From Isoetes taiwanensis (taxonomy: Eukaryota > Streptophyta > Lycopodiopsida > Isoetales > Isoetaceae), in the NCBI GenBank assembly GCA_021234155.1, contig JAJEKV010000052.1:5127606-5191605 (forward strand): a stretch of DNA of 64,000 nucleotides, given 5' to 3'. Below are positions 1 to 9,830 of the stretch, in pieces; the stretch's first letter is position 1; each line of letters starts with the position of its first letter. The position numbers were made by a program, and so were the translations under genes. The notes under the pieces are model-generated. The model searched no databases. It saw only the letters and a program-made list of their open reading frames with translations, and had not been told where the DNA came from.

Positions 1-185
1 TCAGAGATCTCTAATCGCATCGACAGGGATCGATCAACTGGACCGTATTTATCGCTATATTATAATCGACAACTTCCTTAGTTTCATTTGGGTCAGTAGG
101 ATATCTTTAAAGCCATGTGAGCCAGAGGATCTCTGATCAACCCTACTTCTGATTCAGAGGACAAACATAAGAACATATATATGTT
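1..185. other. Left edge, nothing recognised
   Basis: No coding segment or known repeat is visible before the first copy of the tandem unit. An AT-rich stretch near 170-190 leads into it and may be the edge of that copy. Confidence 0.4.
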
Positions 186-881
186 ATGATATATTTAAAA
201 ATTAGGAACCAAGTCAATGGTTCTAACAATAAATAATATCAATTATGTAATATCACAAATTATCATCCAACCAACCATTGAACTATTCAATCGCTTATGA
301 AACTTACTTACACAAATACCAATAGCATTCATTCAAGAACTGCCCGGTGTAGCCGACTCACCAGAAATTTTAGCTGGCCGGGAAGAGGAACTGCTATCAC
401 GTTAATTGCCCTGCTGAATGTTTCAATGTTCTAGAGTGCTACAAGAGATCGTGATGAACCTAGAGACACTTCGATGCAATTATGATAGTATCATTATGGG
501 ATGCACCATTTGAGTCCATAGATTGATACATGTTTGCTGATTGGTAATGGGCTGTTAGCTAACAGCTTGTTAATTGATCAATTTGTAGTTTCTAAACTTA
601 CTCATGTACTCTTTTGCAATTCTATTATATAGCATCGCATTTTTCTATGCGTATTTTTGCTAAAAATTTGATTCTCACGGCTTTGCTTTTGTTTGGCATA
701 TGAAAGATTGTACCAGAACTTTCATATGAAAAGGCATAAAAATATTTTCCTCACCCTTCAAACCGCCAAATTTGTTATTTTAGCAAAGTCTTTAGGAACA
801 TTAACAAAATGTGGAAGGGACGCTTTCTTATCCATCTACTACCATGGACATATACTCATGGGCCTTCCTAAGGCTTTCTTC
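186..881. repeat. Tandem unit copy 1, left part
   Basis: This is the left part of a unit of about 1.96 kb found again at 5276 and 7236. Shared landmarks in order are a TTTAAAAATTAG start, AACCAAGTCAATGGTTCTAA, CCAACCAACCATTGAACTAT, GCATTCATTCAAGAA, GGGAAGAGGAACTG and GGCATATGAAAGATTG. Homology to copy 2 stops at AAGGCTTTCTTC (about 881), where the non-LTR element begins, and resumes near 4061. On the minus strand, 770-870 holds a damaged version of the DGM-type protein segment that is better preserved in copy 2. Confidence 0.85.
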
Positions 882-3800
882 GTGGATCAAACCACAAGGC
901 TACTAGTACCATTTTGTTGTCATTTCCCACCTACATCATCACCTTTGGCGATGAAAATTATGATGTCATTTCAGCGATCCTGCGGTGATCTTTTATGATG
1001 ACATTGCTCAATTCAAACAAGCTGGGGCATGCTATTCTTCTTGGTGATTTCCTTAATGCTCGCGATCAATAAATGTAAGCTGCTCAACCTATGCTCTTGA
1101 GGATGTTCTCGACTTTTATGGTTGTCTCATAATGATACGCTTCCACGCTCATCTTTGATGCTAATAAACCCGCTCCCAACATTTGGAAGGAGCTCATCCA
1201 GCCAGTGAAGTCTTTGAGATGGTACTTGTAATGGCTAGAGCAATGGCCACCTCTAAAGGTATTACATGCATGTGATAGGCGGTGGTGGTGGTGTACTAGT
1301 GTTGTTGATTATGTCATTTCAAGTAAAAGCCTTGATCTCATTTCAGATTTTCGAATTGGCACAAGGCATAGAGATGAGGAGATAAAATTGATCACTATCC
1401 ACTTTATTTGTCATTAAAGTGGCGTATTTCCACCTTCAACCCATTGCTATCCGTGTTCCCCGCCCTCGCGATTCGGGCTTGACTTATTCTAGGATCTTTG
1501 AATATGAACAGACATTAGCTCCTGCTGCGTATTTTGATTACCAACTCTTCAAGAGCTGCGAAAGATTTGGTCGACATTCTCTTTGCTTACTGTTGTCTCT
1601 GCTTTGGTACACGCACTTCCGGGTGTTGCTTCATGCTGGTAGGAATCCTTTTCCTAGAAATGCCTCGGTTTGATGAAGATCCGCATGTACTTTAAAACAA
1701 TTGCTAATGATAGTTGAGCCAGATACGTACACATAATGCCATTCATAATTATAAGTCCGCTTTCTTTGAAACGAAGAAGGCACGCTTTTGTTGGCCGAGA
1801 GCACCGTGAAGCAAATAAGGTTTGAATTCATCACGGAACTCCTGGACCTTCAAGAAAATATTATATCGAATTATCCTACCCTTGACATATTCATGCAGCA
1901 ATGGATGAGCGATTGGTCCACTTATATGATCATCCCTGGGTCCTTAATTCCGTACTCTTTGGTAGGTGATATTCCTTCAATTCACAGAGGGAGGAAGTCA
2001 AAGAAGGACAAGATCTATCTACAAGCCCCTCATCTTCAAGGTTTGCAAGGTAATTGTTGCGAAATGGGGGTCCGCTTATTGCTTCCAATCATCACTACTC
2101 TTTTAACCGCTTTCAGAAGAAGGCTTGCCGTAAACTTGGGTCACGCAGAAGGTCGCGCACAATTTACAAAGGGTGTGATAAGCATGACCCTTCTAATTAT
2201 CGCATGATCATGGTAAGTTCCATATTTTCAAAGCTCTAGCCAGCCTTTGATCGAAGCAGCTTGACACGCGGCGTAACATACCGTACGTACCGTAGGACAA
2301 AGTGTGCCGCCCATGCCATTCTGGCTAATAGACCATATTTTCACATTGGCGATGCTTATTGAACATAGTCGGTTTGGAAACAAGACTCTATATATGCTGT
2401 AGATTTTACTTCTTTGATACAAGCATCATCACGAGCTTCTTTGGCAGCCAGTTTGCGCAGTACCGGGGTTCCACAAGATCTTCAAAATGCAAATTTTATC
2501 GGCTCTATGAAAGGGTTTTTAAGTAAATTTCCAAAGATCGTACTCAAATCACTACAATATTGGAGTTCTACGGTTGCCCTTCTTTATCTCCTACACTTTT
2601 GCAATACTTGTACATTGATCAATTCGGAAGAATGGCTTGATAATCATGGCGCGAGGGTCCACATTTGGCACACACTATATCATTATTAGGCAACCTATGT
2701 ATGCCGATGATGTTTCACCGCACATACCGCCGCTAGTATGCAGCAACATTTACATGCTCGCAGACAGCTTTTGTGAGAACACAGTGTCCGCTATGTTAAC
2801 CGCTAGAAAAAGACTGCTTTGGTAGTTCAATCTTCTTCGTCACAATGTTCCCCTATGCACTAAGTGATAGCCGAAGGGTTGAAGTTGTAGATAGCTACAA
2901 GCATCTTGGTGTAGAATTTCAGAAGAACACACTCGAACAGTATTACCGCTGGCTGGCCGGATGGAGAGAGCACTCTATGCAAATGCAAAACAATTGTTTT
3001 CACAGAATTCATGATTACTACCGAAGCCCCACTTGTTTCCTGCCAAGTGTTTCCTCGCTTTCATCAGATGGTTCTCAGTTGTGGGGGGCCTCGCCGCATT
3101 AGTGCTAGTGCTTGGGAGAGCTTGAGCTGTGCAAAAAGTCCTTCACTTGTCCACTTTGAGTTAAAAAGAACTGCCCTATGCTATTCTTTTACAAGAGACA
3201 GTTTTTGCCTCTTCAACATTCCGGCCATGAAGCCATCTCCATCTATATCCGCAAGGTGCACCACATGGACGGCGTTAGTATCCCGTTTTGCACTTGCCAT
3301 GGTCAATCTCCGCCGCTTGAAACGATGTTGGAAAGAGCATTGCACTACATGGTTTGCACGCTAGTCAGGCAACTGTGAGCATCGCCTGACGTTTGCCAGC
3401 CTGATCCCGGAAGCTTTGCAACAATATCTTAATGGTCGCTTTTTCAAAAAGATATGGGACGAAGCATTTTGGCCTAAGTAAAACTCACCGGGTCATTATC
3501 GCACACATAAATCCCACTTTGGCACCAGGGCCCCAAGCTTATTTGCTTGCTTCATTGTCCGTGAACAAGCTTGTAGCTATTGCATCAATTCGCACTCCGG
3601 TCCCACAAAGCAATGACTGAGACAGCAGGATGGGAGCGCCGCGAATTACCGCTGAAGCTTAAAGACTATGTGCCTCGCTACGCCATGTGTTATTGAAGAT
3701 GAAAGCCATAATTTTCCTCGAAAGGCTCCCCGCTTTTGAGATAGTCCTAATCATTTTTTCAATCTTTTAGCATTCCATTCCACGCCTAATAACTTCACAA

Positions 3801-4060
3801 GACCATCCGTGCATACCTGGGCATTATACATACTTGAGGTTCTAGATAACGCTCTAAATTACCGAGCCCCTCAAGAGTCATTATCTAAGCTTGTCTAGTA
3901 TCATCATTACCGCAGTTGTTTTTCCCCTTGAAAACCTTTTCTGAGTAAGGTGGGGTTTTAACTTCTAGTAGTATCGATTGTACTAGCTCATCAGAGTGGG
4001 TCCCATGACCTATTGGTCTTCGTGGACGTTAAAAAAACTATTCTATTCTATTCTATTTTT
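882..4060 (+). mobile_element. Non-LTR retrotransposon with endonuclease and RT, (TTCTA)n tail
   Basis: A nearly complete but frameshifted LINE-type element interrupts the first tandem unit. Seen in order on the plus strand: an apurinic-type endonuclease strand with ILLGDFLNARD (1034-1066); an endonuclease C-terminal stretch, DYVISSKSLDLISDF then DHYPLYL (1307-1413); an RT motif of the GDxHDPSNYR type (2168-2203); the RT catalytic YADD at 2700-2711; a VVDSYKHLGVEF stretch (about 2884-2920) typical of RTE-like plant LINEs; and a C-terminal SLSCAKS region (about 3119-3139). The 3' end is AAAAAAACTA followed by TTCTA repeats (4031-4057). At least four frame changes and several stops make it inactive. 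The empty site is visible in copy 2 near 5983. I could not define a target-site duplication. Assignment to the RTE group is inference from the short C-terminus and simple-repeat tail. Confidence 0.8.
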
Positions 4061-5275
4061 GCCAATTTCTTTCTTTCTAGGGCTTGAGCTTCCCTATGAT
4101 CTTGTATTTGCTGAGTTACTAGATCTGTAAAATAGGAAAAGCCTACTAACTTAACAAATGAAACCTACAACACTCAGTTATGTGCATATAGCCAAGTCAT
4201 GAAATTTAAATAGCAGGCGCTTACGTTTTTACTTTGTATCCTTTGACATTTGTTTCTTCTCCTTTAAGAGAGCACATGCGGAACAAATAGAGAATCTATG
4301 TCGTTTATCCTCACAAGATTGAATTCTTGTTTCCAGAACCTCAAGAAATACAAAAGGAAATGTATTTCTGTGAGAAAGGCGAGAATAAATCTTTGTACAT
4401 GGCATAAACTTCCTTTTTTACAATGCTATCTGTTAAGTTATAGATATGATTATGACAGTTTCTCGTAGTCTACACACATTTTGTTGATGAGATTAGAAAT
4501 TATATTAGTTTTGGGCTATATTGTTTTAAACTGTTGGAGGTACTTGAATTTGTTACCTTGCTCTGCCCCAGATAACTTCCACCGACCAACATTAATGTGA
4601 AATAAATCATAAACTAGTCCATGCGTTGAAAATATTTCTTCATCTATATCATTCCTCCATTTGTGAGTGCTAAATTCTTCCAACCTATCTCTCCAAAACT
4701 CTAACTTTGCCCCATTTATGTTCTTTAACTCTTCAAACATGAAATTGAGTTTTCAAAATTGCATCACACTCACACTTTGTGGGATAAAAGGCTGATGAGC
4801 GTCTAGATTGAAAATCTTCAAAGATTTCACATCAATTCCGTAGCAAACCAGATGCGTATATAACTTGCTAAGTTCAAGTCCATTTTCAATAAAGTCTTCT
4901 ATAAGTATCAAATGTATTATTTGACATCAAGAAAGCACTGATTACAAACAACTTCTAATACAATGCCCATGATGTGTGCCTCGACATTCCCTTCAACCTA
5001 CAATGCAATTTCCAACTTTTAATGCAATGAAATGCTAATAAACACGAGTTTTAGTAAATTTAATCTACCGCTGGCGTCTGCTATTTTGCCCGGCCAAACG
5101 GTAGAGAATTTTTCCTACAAACAAAGGGCAAATTCTGCACTGTGAAAGCCCCGCCATGTAAAAAGACTAGAAATTTATTTTAAATTTGAGGGGCTTGGAA
5201 CGTAGGTTTGTCTCCACATTTTTATCTATAATATATCAATATAGTAATTTTGTATAATGCATATAGTATTTGTAT
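4061..5275. repeat. Tandem unit copy 1, right part
   Basis: Continuation of copy 1 after the LINE insertion, collinear with 5995-7235. Shared landmarks include GGCTTGAGCTTCC, CCTACAACACTCAGTTATGT, AATAGAGAATCTATGTCG, GGCATAAACTTCC, CTCCAAAACTCTAACTTTGC and CATGATGTGTGCCTCGACAT. Differences between the copies are concentrated in short patches, with long identical blocks between them. Confidence 0.85.
4075..5000 (-). pseudogene. Uncharacterised transposon protein, N-terminal and Cys-pair part (copy 1)
   Basis: Reading the minus strand from 5000 down gives coding-like stretches: IEDFIENGLELSKLYTHLV, then AHQPFIPQ, then a 74-residue open frame (4516-4740) with GAKLEFWRDRLEEFSTHKW, then RNTFPFVFLEVLE, and at 4259-4297 RFSICSACALLKE with a Cys-x-x-Cys pair. 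Stops and frame changes separate them. Order and motifs (Cys-pair segment before an EYMSIVVDGM segment) resemble a family of uncharacterised transposon proteins that I know from memory as DUF7869. That label is inference and the N-terminal half is unrecognised. The LINE separates this part from its downstream half at 700-881. Confidence 0.5.
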
Positions 5276-5760
5276 TTGTATATATATTTAAAAATTAGAA
5301 CCAAGTCAATGGTTCTAACAATAAATAATAATTATAATATCACAAATTATCATCCAACCAACCATTGAACTATTCAACGGGCCATGAAACTACTACACAA
5401 ATACCAATAGCATTCATTCAAGAAATCCTACCAAGTAGCTTCTAATACCAGAAATTTTAGGCTGGCCGGGAAGAGGAACTGCCATCACGCAAGCTACTTG
5501 TCCGTTGAATGTTTCACAAACCAGAGTGCTACAAGAGATCGAGTGAACCTAGAGACAATTTGATGCAATTATGATAGTGTTGCATGTTCATTTGAGTCCA
5601 TAGATTGACAAGCATGTTTTGTTGATTGGTACTTAAGCAAAAGAAGCAATGTCACTGCTAATTGATCAATTTGAAGCCAAACTACTCATGTACTCTTTTT
5701 TGGTACTTATTATATAGCACGTGCATTTTCTATGTATTTTTGTTAAAAATTTGGATTCTG

Positions 5761-5973
5761 TCATTTTAAGTTTTTGTTTGGCATATGAAAGATTGAAATT
5801 TGAGAACTTTCTGTCATATGAAAAGGCATAAAATATTTTCCTCGTCCTTCGAAAACCGTCAAATTTGTTATTTTAGCAAAGTCTTTAGGAACATTAACAA
5901 AATGTGGAAGGGACGTTTTCTTATGATTCATTCCATCTACTACTATGGACATATACTCTGCGGGCCTTCCCAA
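5761..5973 (-). pseudogene. Uncharacterised transposon protein, DGM segment (copy 2)
   Basis: A 70-residue open frame. Its first 35 residues contain PAEYMSIVVDGMNHKKTSLP followed by HFVNVPKDFAKI. A Ser-Ile-Val-Val-Asp-Gly-Met core with a following Lys-Thr-x-Leu-Pro is characteristic of the catalytic-looking part of an uncharacterised transposon-encoded family (DUF7869 by memory). The acidic Asp in the core could be a nuclease residue, which is inference. Reading the minus strand upstream, ERKKVAKPEESLG precedes it without a clean start, so the visible Met is probably internal. After about residue 40 the sequence no longer resembles the family, so a frame change or an intron boundary may lie there. 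Confidence 0.5.
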
Positions 5974-6189
5974 GGCTTTCTTCAGGCTTTGCTACCTTCT
6001 TTCTTTCTAGGCTTGAGCTTCCTTTAAGGATCTTGTGCATTTGGCTGAGTTACTAGATCCTGGTGGAAACAGAAAAGCCTACTTACTTAACAAATGAAAC
6101 CTACAACACTCAGTTATGTGCATATAGCCAAGTCATGAAATTTAAATAGCAAGCGCTTGTATCCTTTGACATTTGTTTCTTCTCCTTTA

Positions 6190-6900
6190 AGAGGCAACAT
6201 GAATAAATAGAGAATCTATGTCGCTATCCTCACAAGATTGAATTCTCATTTCCAACCTCAAGAAATAGCAAAAGGAAATGTATTTCTGTGAGAAAGGCGA
6301 GAATAAATCTTTGTACATGGCATAAACTTCCTTTTTTACAATGCTATCAATTAAGTTATAGATATATCATACGCTTTCTCATAGTCTACAATAATATTTT
6401 GTTGATGAGATGGAAACATATTAGTTTTGGGCTATATTGTTTTAAATCGTTGGAGGTACTTGAATTTGTTATTACCTTGTTTCAAATTTTATTAAACTTC
6501 CACCACCAACATTAATACTGTAGCTTAAATCATTAACTAGTCCATGCGTTGAAAATATTTCTTCATAGCCTAAATAATAATTCTATATCATTCCTCCATT
6601 TGTGAGTGCTAAATTCTTCCAACCTATCTCTCCAAAACTCTAACTTTGCCCCATTTATGTTCTTTGCACTTTCAAATATGAAATTGAAGCTCTTTCAAAA
6701 TTGCATCGACAATTCTGGTCAATTTTGTGGGATAAAAGGCTGATGAGCGTCTAGATTGAAAATCTTCAAAGATTTCACATCAGTTCCGTAGCAAACCAGA
6801 TGCGTATATAACTTGCTAAGTTCAAGTCCATTTTCAATAAAGTCTTCTATAAGTATCAAATGTATTATTTGACATCAAGAAAGCTAATCGACATAAAACA
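6190..6900 (-). pseudogene. Uncharacterised transposon protein, upstream part (copy 2)
   Basis: Collinear with the coding remnant of copy 1. The FWRDRLEEFSTHKWRND stretch (about 6592-6650) and the KSLKIFNLDAHQPFIPQ stretch (about 6730-6780) are conserved, while the Cys-pair segment near 6200 is damaged. Conservation of reading frame across both copies in these blocks suggests that the unit was coding when it duplicated. The protein N-terminus is not identified. Confidence 0.4.
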
Positions 6901-7235
6901 ACTTCTAATACAATGCCCATGATGTGTGCCTCGACATTCCCTTCAACCTACAATGCAATTTCCAAATTTTTAAGGCAATGAAATGCTAATAAACACGTAG
7001 TTTTAGTGTGTAAATTTAACGGCTGCCATGCCCGTTTTTTGCTATTTTGCCCGTCAAAACGGATAGAGAATTTTTCTGCCCTACAAACAAAGGGCACCAA
7101 ATTGTGAAATGCCCGTCATAGAAAAGACTAGAAATTTATTTGGCATTTGAGGGGCTGGGAACGTAGGTTTGCCTGTCATTTTTTATCTATAATATATCAA
7201 TATAGTACTTTGTATAATACGATATAGTATTTGTA

Positions 7236-7855
7236 TTTGTATATATATTTAAAAAATTAGAACCAAGTCAATGGTTCTAACAATAAATAATATCAATTAT
7301 AATATCACAAATTATCATCCAACCAACCATTGAACTATTCAATCAGTTATGAAACTTACTATTACGAAATACCAATAGCATTCATTCAAGAACTACCGTG
7401 CGGTGTAGTCATTTCACCAAAGAGAAATTTTAATACGGGCCGGGAAGAGGAACTTTCATCACCGGTTACTTGTCCGCTGAATGTTTCACCTGGTGCTGCC
7501 ATGTAAGAAATCGTATGAACCTAGAGACACTTGATGCAATTATGATAGTATCATTATGGGATGCACCATTTGAGTCCATAGATTGACAAGCATGTTTTAA
7601 GGATTGGTACGAAGCAAAAGAAGCAATGTCGCTTGTTAATTGATCAATATGTGTTTCTAAAACTTACTCATGTACTCTTTTTTGGTACTTATTATATAGC
7701 ACGTGCATTTTCTATGTATTTTTGTCATTTTATTATATAGCACGTGTATTTTCTATGTCATTTTAAGTTTTTGTTTGGCATATGAAAGATTGAAATTTGA
7801 GAACTTTCTCGTCATACAAAGGCAACATTTTCCGTCCTTCAAAACCGGCCAAATT
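7236..7855. repeat. Tandem unit copy 3, truncated
   Basis: Matches the first 580 bases or so of the unit (AACCAAGTCAATGGTTCTAA at 7261 through GGCATATGAAAGATTG at about 7777), then breaks off near 7855, just before the DGM-coding segment. The flanking sequence beyond is unrelated. Confidence 0.8.
7690..7760. repeat. Local 40-bp duplication inside copy 3
   Basis: TTATTATATAGCACGTGCAT and TTATTATATAGCACGTGTAT occur 40 bp apart, each followed by TTTCTATGT. Copies 1 and 2 have it only once, so it arose in copy 3 or is an assembly artefact. Confidence 0.75.
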
Positions 7856-8946
7856 TACACAATGTGTAGTGCCTACAAATCTTTTAATATACCATCGAAA
7901 GCAATTCTACTTATTTTTCTTATTCTATATTTATAGCTGGCAAGCATTGCGTGCCTTTTGATTTCAAATTGAATCAACAGCAGCCACAAAACCACAATAA
8001 GCTTGTTAGGTATGAGTTTGGTTATGGAAAATCTATATTCCAACGTACTTCTCGCCTTCAAATATTTTATATAACATCATTGAATAAACTCAAAGCATTT
8101 AGTGAAATTTCAAATGCTCCAGTTTACTTCTCACCTTGATACATAATGGTCAAGGAAATTGGTCTCTGCTGCACATATAAAAATTTACACGACATTATAT
8201 ACCAACACGTTTGACATACACAAGTTCTCCATAAATCATGGGCTGTTGGACAACCATGTTATGAACCTATTCCTCACAACATAAGATTCTCATTTCAGCT
8301 CCTCGCAGAATTTCAATAGTTGCAATGGAAATGCTCAAATTGTTGTATATGAAATTAATGTGGCGAGAATGCAAATTTTGTGCTTTATCATTCTCCTACA
8401 ATTCTCAAATATAAATTCTCCATGAGTTTTGAAGTGTACGATGCAATGGACATTTGGGTTAGCAGGAAAACCTCAATAAATCCAAGTAATCTTGCGGCTG
8501 AAAGTTCTTTACCAAAGTCATGTATCATTCCCACAGGAGGTGAGTAAGTTGATGTTATTATTGGTTCTACAGGTTTCTTTTCTCCTTAAGACTTATAATA
8601 ATGAAGTGTTCTCGCGTAGAAAGATGTTGCGTAAAAGAACCAGAACATCTTTTCGCCGCCATATTTTGTTTTTACAAAGATCTTGTTTTACTTGAGAGAA
8701 GCATTATTATTATATGTATTATAAGCCTTGAGCAAAGAAATAGTAATATCAAGTTACTTATCTCTTGTGGAAATGGTACATGACTCTGGGAGAGAAGTTT
8801 CCGCCTCAAGATTACCTAGATTTACTGAGATTTTCTTGCCGCCCCATTGTCCATTGCATTGTACACTTCAAGATGGAAATTTATGCGCTATGAATTTCTA
8901 TGAGATGGAATGTCCCTTTCATAACCAATCACCTTCTTGAAATCAG
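7856..8946. other. AT-rich intergenic, nothing recognised
   Basis: Short open frames on the plus strand (for example 8492-8695 and 8728-8940) have no motif that I recognise and no splice or promoter context. I see no repeat landmark from the neighbouring array. Confidence 0.5.
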
Positions 8947-9080
<134 letters not shown>

Positions 9081-9629
9081 GGCTCCAACTCTTTCTTTAG
9101 TATTAAATAACCACTTTACAAATTGTTACTAAGCCTTGCAATGGCGAGCACCATAACTGGTTCCAACTTACTGAATTTTTAAACAAAGTATGCTTAAAAA
9201 GAAAAAGCAGAGAATCATTTTCCATCCCTTTCATTACGATACAAACCTTTGAAACTTACTAAAATGTATCTGAGTCTTCACTATTCAGCTTTATCTTTAG
9301 TCTTCAACTCCAATTTCTCAGAGCATGTAAGTAAACCAAGAGCTTGTAACCTGTAACTATATCGTGGAAATCGAGCATGGCCGGCATTGCTTAGGCCAAG
9401 TGAAAGAGGAAAAAGAAGAAAGAAAGGAAAACATTTGCTTACGATGATTTTTTTCTTTAATAATTTCGAATTTAGCTATACATTTGGGCCTTTTCTATAT
9501 TTATAACTTTTTTTCTGATAAGTACGTACTATACATATTTTATACACCAGGAATATGTGTACGTAAACAACATTGGTCCATCACACTAGTAGAAGGGTTG
9601 ATCTCATATCTGGATTTCCAAGATAAATA
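9081..9629. other. AT-rich intergenic, nothing recognised
   Basis: No coding or repeat signature. A purine-rich run (GAAAGAGGAAAAAGAAGAAA) lies at 9400-9426. Confidence 0.5.
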
Positions 9630-9830
9630 TTTTTTTTTTTTTTATGAAGGCAAGATATTTTTATTTTTATTAATAGTATGTAGTAAATACATTTTATTGG
9701 CCCAAAATAGCCAGATGGCTCAACGGTCAAAACATCTAGCACAAAACCCAAATGTGGCAAAGAAAACAAACCATTCCTAAGTTCATCGAAAGCAACATCC
9801 CTACATGGCGAAGATGTCGCCACCTAAAAA
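9630..9830 (-). mobile_element. Possible LINE 3' end
   Basis: A poly(T) run at 9630-9643 would be the poly(A) tail of a minus-strand retroelement. It is preceded, on the minus strand, by an AT-rich tail and an open frame (9581-9823) reading FDELRNGLFSLPHLGFVLD. This layout resembles the ends of plant L1-type LINEs, but no domain motif is seen, and sequence up to 10600 adds nothing diagnostic. Confidence 0.3.

Larger units (their letters stand above)
5276..7235. repeat. Tandem unit copy 2 (complete, about 1.96 kb)
   Basis: The only uninterrupted copy of the unit. It begins at the TTTAAAAATTAG landmark (about 5287) and ends where the same landmark recurs (about 7247). The head-to-tail junctions at about 5276 and 7236 are both preceded by ATAGTATTTGTATTTGTATA, which marks a true tandem arrangement. 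I see no terminal inverted repeat or poly(A) at the junctions. Confidence 0.85.
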
